The notes below the pieces were generated by a model. It ran no database searches and was not told where the DNA came from. It saw only the letters and a program-made list of their open reading frames with translations. This document shows, in pieces, positions 14,032-21,930 of a stretch of 64,000 nucleotides of DNA. The position numbers and the translations under genes are program-made. The stretch spans positions 97,094 to 161,093 of the forward strand of contig CAMYMI010000006.1 in the NCBI GenBank assembly GCA_947259415.1, written 5' to 3'. The stretch's first letter is position 1, and each line of letters opens with the position of its first letter. Origin of the DNA: an uncultured Ectothiorhodospiraceae bacterium. Lineage in GTDB: Bacteria > Pseudomonadota > Gammaproteobacteria > UBA9214.

Positions 14032-14869
14032 GGTCACGGACTGCATTCCATTTAGTCTGCAATGTCTTGATGTGACTCACCTCGGAGAGCAGCTCCGGCA
14101 GTGGCGGGATATTGAAGTCACGTTCCAGCAGGGTGGGGACCACGCCAAAATGCTCATAGGCAATTTCCAGCAGGCCCCAGACCGGATCGATAACGGGAGC
14201 ACCGTGGGTGTCCACCTTGAGGTCATCGGCCTCGTCGTAATGGCCGGCCATGTGGAAATAGACGACGCGGTCGGCGGGCAATGCCTTGAGAAACTCCTCC
14301 GCGTCGTAGCGGTGGTTGATGCTGTTGACGTAGATATTGTTCACGTCCAGCAGCAGATCGCAGTCGGCCTCTGAGAGGACGGCATTGATGAAATCGATCT
14401 CGTCCATCTCCTTGCCCGGGGCCGCATAGTAGGAAACATTCTCCATGGCGATGCGCCGTTCGAGGATCTCCTGAACGCGCCGGATCCGCTCGGCGACATA
14501 ATGGACCGCCTCCTCGGTAAACGGAATGGGCAGCAGGTCGTAGAGATGACCGTCATCGCTGCAGTAGCTCAGGTGTTCGGTGTAATAGCGGATTGAGTGT
14601 TCATCGAGAAAGCGCTTGATCCTGAACAGGAAGGTCTCGTCCAGGGGGGCCGGGCTACCGATAGACAGTGACAGCCCGTGGGCTACAAACGGGTAGCGCT
14701 CGGTGAAATAACTAAAGTCCTTGCCCAGCTTGCCGCCGACGCCAATCCAGTTTTCCGGAGCCACCTCGAAGAAATCGACCGGTTGCGGCGGATTGTCCCG
14801 CAGCGGACCCATTAGGGTCCGCCGCAGTCCAAGTCCTGCCCCGGTTACGGGGTAGTGTGTTGCAGTCAC
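14009..14869 (-). CDS. hvfB: HvfB-like multinuclear iron oxygenase (MNIO, DUF692)
   Basis: 286 residues forming a TIM-barrel of the DUF692/MNIO family. Visible metal-ligand motifs are [50 protein letters not shown] and KVDTHGAPV. These enzymes use two or three iron ions and oxygen to convert precursor cysteines; HvfB from Haemophilus makes oxazolone/thioamide pairs in EGKCG motifs. The adjacent precursor has exactly those motifs, so the same chemistry is the best prediction. It lies 18 bases downstream of the precursor gene. Confidence 0.92.
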   Translation of the reverse strand: MTATHYPVTGAGLGLRRTLMGPLRDNPPQPVDFFEVAPENWIGVGGKLGKDFSYFTERYPFVAHGLSLSIGSPAPLDETFLFRIKRFLDEHSIRYYTEHLSYCSDDGHLYDLLPIPFTEEAVHYVAERIRRVQEILERRIAMENVSYYAAPGKEMDEIDFINAVLSEADCDLLLDVNNIYVNSINHRYDAEEFLKALPADRVVYFHMAGHYDEADDLKVDTHGAPVIDPVWGLLEIAYEHFGVVPTLLERDFNIPPLPELLSEVSHIKTLQTKWNAVRDHDIAQQN

Positions 14870-14887
14870 GACAGGTCGGAGTGACGC

Positions 14888-15331
14888 TTATTTGCTAGCG
14901 CCGCACTTGCCTTCACCGCACTTGCCTTCCTCGGTGGTCTTGGTAGCGCCGCCGCACTTGCCTTCACCGCACTTGCCTTCCTCCATGGTCTTGGCTTCGT
15001 CGCCCTCGGCGGTTGGCGCGTCGGCTGTAGCTTCGGTGGTCTTGGTAGCGCCGCCGCACTTGCCTTCACCGCACTTGCCTTCCTCGGTGGTCTTGGTCGC
15101 GCCGCCGCACTTGCCTTCACCGCACTTGCCTTCCTCGGTGGTCTTGGTCGCGCCGCCGCACTTGCCTTCACCGCACTTGCCTTCCATCTCGGCGACCATG
15201 TAGCCGCTGGATAGCTCGGTCATGGCAAAGGGATTCTGTGCTGCATTGGCCGTATTGACACTCGCCAGCGAGGTCACGATGGCTGTACCGACGGCAATCG
15301 CCAAGGGTTTGATTACAGGTTTATCTGACAT
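14888..15331 (-). CDS. hvfA: HvfA-like RiPP precursor with ten EGKCG motifs
   Basis: 147 residues from the ATG at 15331, with GGAGAG just upstream; an upstream in-frame start would add five residues. The first ~31 residues are a Sec signal peptide ending ASVNTANA. The mature part has five pairs of the form EGKCGEGKCG, ten EGKCG motifs and ten cysteines, separated by GATKTTE spacers in 51-bp units, with one divergent spacer (TADAPTAEGDEAKTM). In the related Haemophilus HvfA each EGKCG cysteine becomes a copper-binding oxazolone/thioamide pair. The product would be a periplasmic or secreted copper-chelating peptide. Unit number can vary through the direct DNA repeats. Confidence 0.93.
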   Translation of the reverse strand: MSDKPVIKPLAIAVGTAIVTSLASVNTANAAQNPFAMTELSSGYMVAEMEGKCGEGKCGGATKTTEEGKCGEGKCGGATKTTEEGKCGEGKCGGATKTTEATADAPTAEGDEAKTMEEGKCGEGKCGGATKTTEEGKCGEGKCGASK

Positions 15332-15377
15332 TTGTTCTCTCCACACAGGTTTTAAGAAATGGGGTCATTGCCCCGGT

Positions 15378-15396
15378 TGTAATGATTGTCATTTGC
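15378..15396. promoter_or_regulatory. candidate Fur-like operator upstream of hvfA
   Basis: The core AATGATTGTCATT (15381-15393) is a palindrome and the 19-base window agrees with the classical Fur box at 13 of 19 positions. It lies about 50 bases upstream of the hvfA start, in the only sizeable gap of this strand. It would place the MNIO system under iron control. Zur- or other Fur-family operators look similar, so the metal is uncertain. Confidence 0.4.
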
Positions 15397-15534
15397 ATCA
15401 ATGCGGTGATTGATGGGGATTAGGACATTGAGCTGGTTTAAAAGTTTCTACGCACTCCGGATTTCTTAATCAGCTTTCGCTTGCAGGTAAATTAAAGTAA
15501 AAACATATGCTTATGTATATCCAGGTGGTCCGCC

Positions 15535-16170
15535 CTAGTCCAGGAGTTTGTGTTTGTATTCGCACAGGTCTGAAATGACGCAGGACTGGCAACGTGGCTT
15601 GCGCGCAATACAGGTGTAGCGGCCGTGCAGGATCAGCCAGTGATGCGCATCGTGCAGGAACTCCCCGGGTACCAGGCGCAGCAGCCGCTGCTCGACCTCG
15701 ATGACATTCTTGCCGGGGGCGATGCCGGTGCGGTTGGCCACGCGGAAGATGTGCGTATCAACGGCAATGGTCGGTTGTCCGAAGGCCGTGTTGAGGATGA
15801 CGTTGGCGGTTTTCCGGCCGACACCGGGCAGGGCCTCCAGTGACTTGCGCTCCTCAGGGACCTTGCCGTTGTGCTGCTCTTCCAGGATGGTGCAGGTCTT
15901 GATGATATTCCTGGCCTTGGTGTTGAACAGGCCGATGGTCTTGATGTGTTCCTTGAGGCCATCCTCGCCCAGTTTGAGCATGGCCTTCGGCGCCTTGACC
16001 TTTCTGAACAGGGCCCGGGTGGCCTTGTTAACGCCGACATCGGTGGACTGGGCCGACAGGATAACGGCAATCAGCAACTGGAAGGGGTTGCCGTATTCGA
16101 GTTCCGTGGTCGGGTTCGGGTTGGCTGCGCGCAGACGTTCGAAGATTTGCTGGCGTTTGCTGCGGTTCAC
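15535..16170 (-). CDS. nth: endonuclease III
   Basis: 211 residues from the GTG at 16170, the same length as E. coli Nth; the frame is open further but that part reads into rsxE. It has the helix-hairpin-helix ALPGVGRKTANVIL with catalytic Lys, the catalytic Asp in AVDTHIFRVANR, and the C-terminal iron-sulfur cluster motif CIARKPRCQSCVISDLC (C-X6-C-X2-C-X5-C). It excises oxidised pyrimidines and nicks the abasic site in base excision repair. It is the last gene after rsxE, 19 bases apart, as in E. coli. Confidence 0.95.
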   Translation of the reverse strand: MNRSKRQQIFERLRAANPNPTTELEYGNPFQLLIAVILSAQSTDVGVNKATRALFRKVKAPKAMLKLGEDGLKEHIKTIGLFNTKARNIIKTCTILEEQHNGKVPEERKSLEALPGVGRKTANVILNTAFGQPTIAVDTHIFRVANRTGIAPGKNVIEVEQRLLRLVPGEFLHDAHHWLILHGRYTCIARKPRCQSCVISDLCEYKHKLLD

Positions 16171-16189
16171 GCTGGACGACGGGCGCTGT

Positions 16190-16879
16190 TCAGGCCTGCG
16201 AGGGCCGGGCCACGTCCAGGTCACGGGCAAGCTCACGTTCCTCGCGCCGCGCATTGATGACATTCATCAGGGCGATCAGGAGCCCGAGGCCGATGAAGGC
16301 GCCCGGGGGCAGTATCGCCAGCAGGAAGCCGCGGTAGTCATCGATCAGGGTCATTGCCAGTGCGCGGCCCGGTTCACCAAACATCAGGTGCGCCTGTGCG
16401 AACAAGGTGCCTTGCCCGATGAGTTCGCGCATGCCTCCCAGGGTGACCAGCACCAGCGTGAACCCGACACCCATGGCCAGGCCGTCGATGAAGGCACGGT
16501 CGACCGTCTGCTTCGAGGCAAACGACTCTGCGCGCCCGATGATGGCGCAGTTGGTTACGATCAGCGGAATGAAGATGCCGAGTATCTTGTAGAGGTCATG
16601 GAACCAGGCATTCATGGCCAGTTCGATAATGGTGACCACGGAGGCGATCACCAGCACATAGACCGGGATGCGGACCTCGGGACGCACCAGGTTGCGGATC
16701 CCCGACACAATGACATTGGTAGTGATCAGCGTGAGCGTCGTGGCCAGACCCAGGCCCAGGCCGTTGACCACTGAATTGGTGACCGCCAGCAGCGGGCACA
16801 GGCCCAGCAGTTGTACCAGTCCCGGATTGTTGTTCCAGAGACCTTCCTTGAGTATGTGCTGGTAGCCGGGTTCGTTCAT
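16190..16879 (-). CDS. rsxE: Rsx/Rnf electron transport complex subunit E
   Basis: 229 residues with six hydrophobic helices. NNPGLVQLLGLCPLLAVTN and GLATTLTLI near the start and the internal VTNCAIIGRAESFA match RsxE/RnfE, which is homologous to RsxA and forms the inverted transmembrane pair that shuttles electrons through the membrane. The gene overlaps rsxG by four bases. Confidence 0.95.
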   Translation of the reverse strand: MNEPGYQHILKEGLWNNNPGLVQLLGLCPLLAVTNSVVNGLGLGLATTLTLITTNVIVSGIRNLVRPEVRIPVYVLVIASVVTIIELAMNAWFHDLYKILGIFIPLIVTNCAIIGRAESFASKQTVDRAFIDGLAMGVGFTLVLVTLGGMRELIGQGTLFAQAHLMFGEPGRALAMTLIDDYRGFLLAILPPGAFIGLGLLIALMNVINARREERELARDLDVARPSQA

Positions 16880-17523
16880 GGTGCCTGTTGTTGTGATTCG
16901 GCCGGTGAGGATATGGAGAACAGGGCCTCGCGATGTTCCCGGTAGTATAGCAGCGATCTCCTGACCGCCCCGACAATCGCCCGCGGCGTGATGGTGGCGC
17001 CGGTCAGCTGGTCAAAATCTCCACCGTCCTTCCTGACCTCCCAGCGTCCCGTTGGCGGGTTTTCCAGCGACTTGCCGTCGAAGCCGTAGATCCAGTCGGA
17101 GCGTTCCTCCTCGATGGCATCACCAAGGCCGGGTGTTTCCCGGTGCGTGACGACCCGGACACCGGCCAGCGTGCCGTCATAATTGATGCCGACCAGCAGC
17201 CGGATGGAGCCGCTGTAACCATCGGGGGCCACCGCAGCCATAACCAGGGCGACCGGCCGGTTGGCGCGGCGCGCGCGATAGACCGTCACCGGCCCGGGCG
17301 TGCCCAGCAGGATCTCGTCTCGTACCGTCAGAGTGTCCGCGAACAGGTCATTGTCATGGCGTGCAGGGGGTACCAGGACATGGAGCTTGCGCAGCAGTCT
17401 TTCGCGCTCATTCGCGGCGATCCTGTCGCTGGTGCTGGTGTAGGTAACGGCGACCAGGCCGGTACCGATGACGGCAAACAGGAACAGGATGACGGAGGTT
17501 ATTACACTACTACGGTAATTCAC
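16876..17523 (-). CDS. rsxG: Rsx/Rnf electron transport complex subunit G (covalent FMN)
   Basis: 215 residues: one N-terminal membrane helix (~8-30) and a periplasmic FMN-binding domain. The LTGATITPRAIVGAVR motif supplies the threonine that carries covalent FMN in RsxG/RnfG. TPGLGDAIEE is the other typical signature. It lies between rsxD (6-base gap) and rsxE (4-base overlap). Confidence 0.95.
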   Translation of the reverse strand: MNYRSSVITSVILFLFAVIGTGLVAVTYTSTSDRIAANERERLLRKLHVLVPPARHDNDLFADTLTVRDEILLGTPGPVTVYRARRANRPVALVMAAVAPDGYSGSIRLLVGINYDGTLAGVRVVTHRETPGLGDAIEEERSDWIYGFDGKSLENPPTGRWEVRKDGGDFDQLTGATITPRAIVGAVRRSLLYYREHREALFSISSPAESQQQAP

Positions 17524-17529
17524 GGTGGC

Positions 17530-18546
17530 TTACGACTGGCCAAACACCCGTGGCCGGGTATAGTGATCGATGGTCGGAGCTGCCATGTTCATCAACAGTA
17601 CGGCAAAGGCCACGCCGTCAGGATAGCCTCCCCAGGTGCGAATCAGGTAGGTGAGTATGCCGATGCCGGCACCGTAAATCAGCCGGCCACGCGGGGTGGT
17701 GCTGGCAGAGACCGGATCGGTGGCGATGAAGAAGGCTCCCAGCATGGCGGCACCGCTGAACAGGTGGAAGGCCGGTGAGGTATAGCTGTCCGGATTGAAC
17801 AGGTAGAACACCAGGGACATCACGAACAACGCGCCCAGCATGCCGACGGGTATCTGCCACTGGATCATCCGGGCCTGCAGCAGCCACAGCCCGCCGAGCA
17901 GGAAGCCAAGATTGATCCACTCCCATGCCCGGCCGCCGAAATAACCGAACAATACCGTGCTGTGGATTTCGCTGATGGTCTCATTGAGCCCGAGGCGGGT
18001 CTTGATGGTGTCCATCGGTGTTGCCATGGAGAGCGCATCCAGATTCACACTGCTGCGTGCAGCTTCGCTGAACACCAGTGCCAGCGTGTCCAGCAAGCCG
18101 GGGAAATCACCGGGCGCCGACCACAGGGTCAGCTCCAGCGGGAAAGAGATCAGCAGGACCACATAACCGGCCATGGCGGGATTGAAGGGGTTGTAACCCA
18201 GGCCGCCATAGAGCTGTTTCGCCACCACGATCGCGAACAGGGTGCCGACCACGGGGATCCACCAGGGGGTCAACGGGGGCAGTGCCAGGGCCAGCAGGAC
18301 AGCGGTCAGCAGGGCGCTGCCGTCCAGCAGGGTCATCATGACAGGGCGACGGCGTACCTTCAGCACCAGGGCCTCAGCGGCAATGGCCGCCAGCGAGGCG
18401 AGCAGGATGTTGATAAGAATCCCCCAGCCAAACAACCACACGGCGCAGGCGGTCCCGGGTACCAGTGCCAGCAGGACCTTCTGCATCATGGCGGAGACAT
18501 CTCCGGCAACGGGCAGATGCGGCGAACTGTAGGTGTTGAATTCCAT
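17530..18546 (-). CDS. rsxD: Rsx/Rnf electron transport complex subunit D (covalent FMN)
   Basis: 338 residues with about nine hydrophobic helices. It opens with SSPHLPVAGDVSAMMQKVLLALVPG, typical of RnfD (read in parts), and has LSMATPMDTIKTRLG, containing the threonine that binds FMN. GYNPFNPAMAGY and FFIATDPVSASTTPRGRLIYG are further RnfD/NqrB-type signatures. It is the membrane channel subunit for ion coupling in Rnf complexes; in Rsx the complex reduces SoxR in E. coli. Confidence 0.95.
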   Translation of the reverse strand: MEFNTYSSPHLPVAGDVSAMMQKVLLALVPGTACAVWLFGWGILINILLASLAAIAAEALVLKVRRRPVMMTLLDGSALLTAVLLALALPPLTPWWIPVVGTLFAIVVAKQLYGGLGYNPFNPAMAGYVVLLISFPLELTLWSAPGDFPGLLDTLALVFSEAARSSVNLDALSMATPMDTIKTRLGLNETISEIHSTVLFGYFGGRAWEWINLGFLLGGLWLLQARMIQWQIPVGMLGALFVMSLVFYLFNPDSYTSPAFHLFSGAAMLGAFFIATDPVSASTTPRGRLIYGAGIGILTYLIRTWGGYPDGVAFAVLLMNMAAPTIDHYTRPRVFGQS

Positions 18547-18552
18547 GACCGC

Positions 18553-20235
18553 TCAGTGTTCCCCTGGCGGCCGCTTGTGCTGGCGGCGTGTGTCGACTTC
18601 CCTGATCTTCTCCGCCTGTTCGGGGGTGAGGTTGTTCACGTTTTTCTGGACGAGGCCTTCGCGTTCCTTCTTCTTCCTCACCCGCTCGAGCGCGGCCTGG
18701 ATCGCGGCCTTTTTCGCGTCCCGGGCGTCACCTGCTCCGGAGACTTCCCGCTTCTTGCGCGCCAGCCGCTCGGCCCGTTCGCGCTTGATTTGCTCCAGCC
18801 GCATCTGGCGCGACTGGTGACGGTCGCGGGCTATATCCGAGGCCTTTTTCTGTTTCTCGGCGTCCCAGATTTCCGTCTTGGCATGGCGGTAGTACTGCAC
18901 CAGTGGTATGTGGCTTGGGCAGACATAGGCACAGCAGCCGCATTCTATGCAGTCAAACAGGCTGTAGTCCTGGGCCGCGTCCAGATTGCCGCTGCGCGCA
19001 TACCAGTAGAGTTGCTGCGGCAGCAAGTCGGCTGGACAGACCTCGGTGCACTTGCTGCAACGGATGCAGGGCAGGGCGGTCGCAGGCGGTGGCATTTCTT
19101 TGCGGGTGACGGCCAGGATGCAGTTGGTTGCCTTGATGACCGGGATCTCGTCCGTGTTGACGGCAAAGCCCATCATCGGCCCACCCATCAGCAGGCGGTC
19201 GACATCATCGCTATAGCCGCCGCAGGCCTCGATTGCGTAGCGGAACGGCGTACCGATAAGCACCTCGAGATTGCGCGGCTGCTTCACACCGGCACCGGTG
19301 ACGGTTACGATCCTGGAAACCAGGGGACGGTTATTAACCACCGCCCGGTAAACCGCGGCGGCGGTGCCGACATTCTGGCAAATGATACCGATATCGGACG
19401 GGAAGCCCTGGCTGGGTACCTCGCTGCCTGTCAGCACCTTGATCAGCTGGCGTTCGCCGCCGCTGGGGTAGCGTTCCGGCACGCTGACGATCTTGATGCC
19501 GGTGTCTCCGGCAGTGCTCACGGCCTGGCGCATGGCTGCCTCGGCCTCCCGCATGTCGGCCTCGATGGCGATGACGCAGTCACGCGGCTGCAAAATATGC
19601 TGCAGGATCCCCACGCCTTCAAGCACCTCCCGGGCCCTCTCTTGCAGCAGCATGTTGTCGCAGGAAATATAGGGCTCACATTCGACGCCGTTGATCACCA
19701 GCAGGTCGACCCGGTTGCTCGGGCCCTTTGACAGTTTCACCTGGGTCGGAAAGCCCGCGCCCCCAAGCCCTACAATCCCTGCGGCACGGATGTGGTCCAG
19801 CAGCCTGACGCGGGACAGCTGACGGTAGTCCGGCAGGGTATAGGTGTGCTCGGACCATTCATCCCGGCCATCGGTCTCGATGACCACGCTGGGAAAGCTG
19901 AACCCCGAGGGGTGGGGGAAGGGTCGCTCTGCCACAGCGACGACCGTGCCCGAGCTGGGGGCATGCACCGGTGCGCTCACGCTCCCACTGGGTGCTGCGA
20001 TTATCTGCCCCTTGTGTACATGATCTCCCTCTTTTACCAGGCACTCTGCGGTTTCGCCGATATGCTGCAGCAGTGGGACGACCAGGACCGGCGGGACGCC
20101 AGCGTCCTTGATCGGCAGGGACGTGGACATCTCGTGCTGACCTGGAAGTACCAGCCCGCCATGAAAACGGTGGAGACGCTCAAAACGGTCGCCCACATCC
20201 CGGTCATGCGGGTCGGTGTCGGTCGCGTGGTTCAT
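18553..20235 (-). CDS. rsxC: Rsx/Rnf electron transport complex subunit C
   Basis: 560 residues. It contains the FMN/NADH-binding core (GIVGLGGAGFPTQVKL, LLVINGVECEPYISCD, EDMxx-like RQAVSTAGD) and two 4Fe-4S motifs, CIRCSKCTEVCP and CIECGCCAYVCP. The C-terminus (~455-560) is a highly charged Arg/Lys/Glu helical tail, shorter than the long Ala-rich tail of E. coli RsxC. It is the peripheral subunit that feeds electrons into the complex. Its start overlaps the rsxB stop by one base. Confidence 0.95.
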   Translation of the reverse strand: MNHATDTDPHDRDVGDRFERLHRFHGGLVLPGQHEMSTSLPIKDAGVPPVLVVPLLQHIGETAECLVKEGDHVHKGQIIAAPSGSVSAPVHAPSSGTVVAVAERPFPHPSGFSFPSVVIETDGRDEWSEHTYTLPDYRQLSRVRLLDHIRAAGIVGLGGAGFPTQVKLSKGPSNRVDLLVINGVECEPYISCDNMLLQERAREVLEGVGILQHILQPRDCVIAIEADMREAEAAMRQAVSTAGDTGIKIVSVPERYPSGGERQLIKVLTGSEVPSQGFPSDIGIICQNVGTAAAVYRAVVNNRPLVSRIVTVTGAGVKQPRNLEVLIGTPFRYAIEACGGYSDDVDRLLMGGPMMGFAVNTDEIPVIKATNCILAVTRKEMPPPATALPCIRCSKCTEVCPADLLPQQLYWYARSGNLDAAQDYSLFDCIECGCCAYVCPSHIPLVQYYRHAKTEIWDAEKQKKASDIARDRHQSRQMRLEQIKRERAERLARKKREVSGAGDARDAKKAAIQAALERVRKKKEREGLVQKNVNNLTPEQAEKIREVDTRRQHKRPPGEH

Positions 20236-20816
20236 CAGCGCACTGCCGCCTGTGGCTGGGCGTGTTCGTCCGTGCCAGGCAATTCATCCCCGGGTAGCGG
20301 CCAGACCCAGTTGGCAATGCTCTGCCGGACCGGGACGATCTCGATACACTCGACCGGGCAGGGGGGGATGCACAGGTCACAGCCGGTGCACTCGGATTCT
20401 ATGACGGTGTGCATCTGCTTGGGTGCACCGAGGATCGCATCAACCGGGCAGGCCTGGATGCACAGCGTGCAGCCGATACATACCTGCTCGTCGATCACGA
20501 CAACGGTCTTTTCCGAGTGCTCCCCGTGCTCAGGATTCAGCGGTTTTGGGTCCCGTCCCAGCAGATCCGCAAGCGCCTGGATGGTGCTCTCACCGCCGGG
20601 CGGGCACTGGTTGATGTCGGCCGCACCTGCCGCGATGGCTTCGGCGTAGGGCCGGCAGCCGGGATAGGTGCACTGTCCGCACTGGGTCTGCGGCAGCAAC
20701 TTGTCGATCTGATCGATCACCGGGTCGCTCTCCACGCGGAAACGGATGGCCGCATAACCCAGCACCAGGCCAATCAGTGCGGCCAGGGCGCCCAGTGTCA
20801 GTAATGCAGTCAACAT
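20235..20816 (-). CDS. rsxB: Rsx/Rnf electron transport complex subunit B (ferredoxin)
   Basis: 193 residues: an N-terminal membrane helix (~3-25), the [15 protein letters not shown] four-cysteine cluster domain (~46-75), then a two-[4Fe-4S] ferredoxin ([15 protein letters not shown] and [15 protein letters not shown]). This is the polyferredoxin subunit. The C-terminal ~30 residues are Pro/Gln-rich and variable in the family. Confidence 0.95.
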   Translation of the reverse strand: MLTALLTLGALAALIGLVLGYAAIRFRVESDPVIDQIDKLLPQTQCGQCTYPGCRPYAEAIAAGAADINQCPPGGESTIQALADLLGRDPKPLNPEHGEHSEKTVVVIDEQVCIGCTLCIQACPVDAILGAPKQMHTVIESECTGCDLCIPPCPVECIEIVPVRQSIANWVWPLPGDELPGTDEHAQPQAAVR

Positions 20817-20843
20817 AATCCGCGTGATGCTGCCTTGATACGG

Positions 20844-21425
20844 CTAGCCCTTCACCAGTCCGGAAAAGCCCATGAAGGCGAGCGACATCAGCCCGGCGGT
20901 CACCAGGGCAATCGCGGAGCCGCGGAAGGGGGCGGGGACATCAGCGGCAGCAACGCGCTCGCGGATGGCCGAAAACAGGATCAGTACCATGGAAAACCCA
21001 GCGGCGGCACCAAAGCCATAGACAGCGGATTCCACGAAATTATGCTGCAGTTGCGTATTAAGCAGCGCCACACCCAGGACGGCGCAGTTGGTGGTAATGA
21101 GAGGCAGGAAGATGCCAAGCACCTTGTAGAGCAGGGGGCTCGTCTTGTGCACCACCATCTCGGTGAACTGCACGACAGCGGCAATGACCAGAATGAAGGT
21201 GATGGTGCGCAGGTACTCCAGACCCAGTGGTTGCAGCAGGTATTCATTGGCGAGGTGGCTGCAGACTGATGACAGGGTCAGCACAAAGGTCGTGGCCAGT
21301 GCCATTCCTGTTGCAGTGTCCACACTGCGCGATACGCCCATGAACGGGCAAAGGCCCAAGAACTTGACCAGGACAAAGTTGTTCACCAGGACGGTGCTGA
21401 CCAGAATCAGGGCAAGTTCAGTCAT
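20844..21425 (-). CDS. rsxA: Rsx/Rnf electron transport complex subunit A
   Basis: 193 residues, six helices. [20 protein letters not shown] at the start and [14 protein letters not shown] are the half-channel signatures containing the cysteines that bind a membrane-embedded cluster with RsxE. It is the first gene of rsxABCDGE-nth. The 505-base region upstream holds nested repeat elements and, presumably, the promoter. Confidence 0.95.
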   Translation of the reverse strand: MTELALILVSTVLVNNFVLVKFLGLCPFMGVSRSVDTATGMALATTFVLTLSSVCSHLANEYLLQPLGLEYLRTITFILVIAAVVQFTEMVVHKTSPLLYKVLGIFLPLITTNCAVLGVALLNTQLQHNFVESAVYGFGAAAGFSMVLILFSAIRERVAAADVPAPFRGSAIALVTAGLMSLAFMGFSGLVKG

Positions 21426-21930
21426 GGCGTCAGGTTCGAGTTAGACATCCAGTTTCATGGTCGGGCTGCATTGTCTGTAGCATTTATAGCGAATCCAGTG
21501 TTCGGCAATAAAAAGCAAGAATTCACCGCAAAGACGCAAAGACGCAAAGACGCAAAGGGCGCAAAGAAAATATGTAATTAACACACTGCTGTCCCATGAA
21601 TTCCCTCTCCCGGCGGGAGAGGGTTGGGGAGAGGGGATAATATAAATGTAACTGCCTTGATTTTATATCCCCTCATCCTGGCCTTCTCCCGGAGGGAGAA
21701 GGAATTCTCTTTTGTTTCTGCTTGTGATTCGTCGTGTCCTGCGTGCCATTACCATCGTATTCAGCTTTGTACATTTGGCGTTACTGGATTTCAATGCAAC
21801 TTAACGGGGCAGCGCTACTGTTATATACATATGTTTTCTGCATCCTCGAAGTCTGTGTGGTGATTAATTCTGTGTCTTTCTTTGCGCACTTTGCATCTTT
21901 GCGGTGAAATTCCGACCCTGAGAGCAGGCA
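21426..21930. repeat. 505-bp intergenic region filled by nested inverted repeats
   Basis: Outer arms are 21521-21570 (ATTCACCGCAAAGACGC, then three GACGCAAA units) and 21877-21911 (ending TTTGCGGTGAAAT), inverted relative to each other. Nested inside is a second inverted repeat, 21598-21638 and 21667-21707, whose arms carry CCCTCTCCCGGCGGGAGAGGG and CCTTCTCCCGGAGGGAGAAGG and meet at GAATTC ends. No gene was found. The region separates rsxA from the end of metG. Confidence 0.8.

Noticed and set aside
14904-15190. Possible CRISPR array in the hvfA region
   Set aside because: Repeats are coding units of the RiPP precursor, in frame and without unique spacers of constant length.
14892-15203. A forward-strand 103-codon frame rich in PHLPS repeats opposite hvfA
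   Set aside because: It is the antisense of the EGKCG repeat array; regular repeats always leave long opposite-strand frames open.
17962-19731. A 589-codon forward frame opposite rsxD/rsxC
   Set aside because: Entirely antisense to two confidently assigned rsx genes; composition typical of GC-rich shadow frames.
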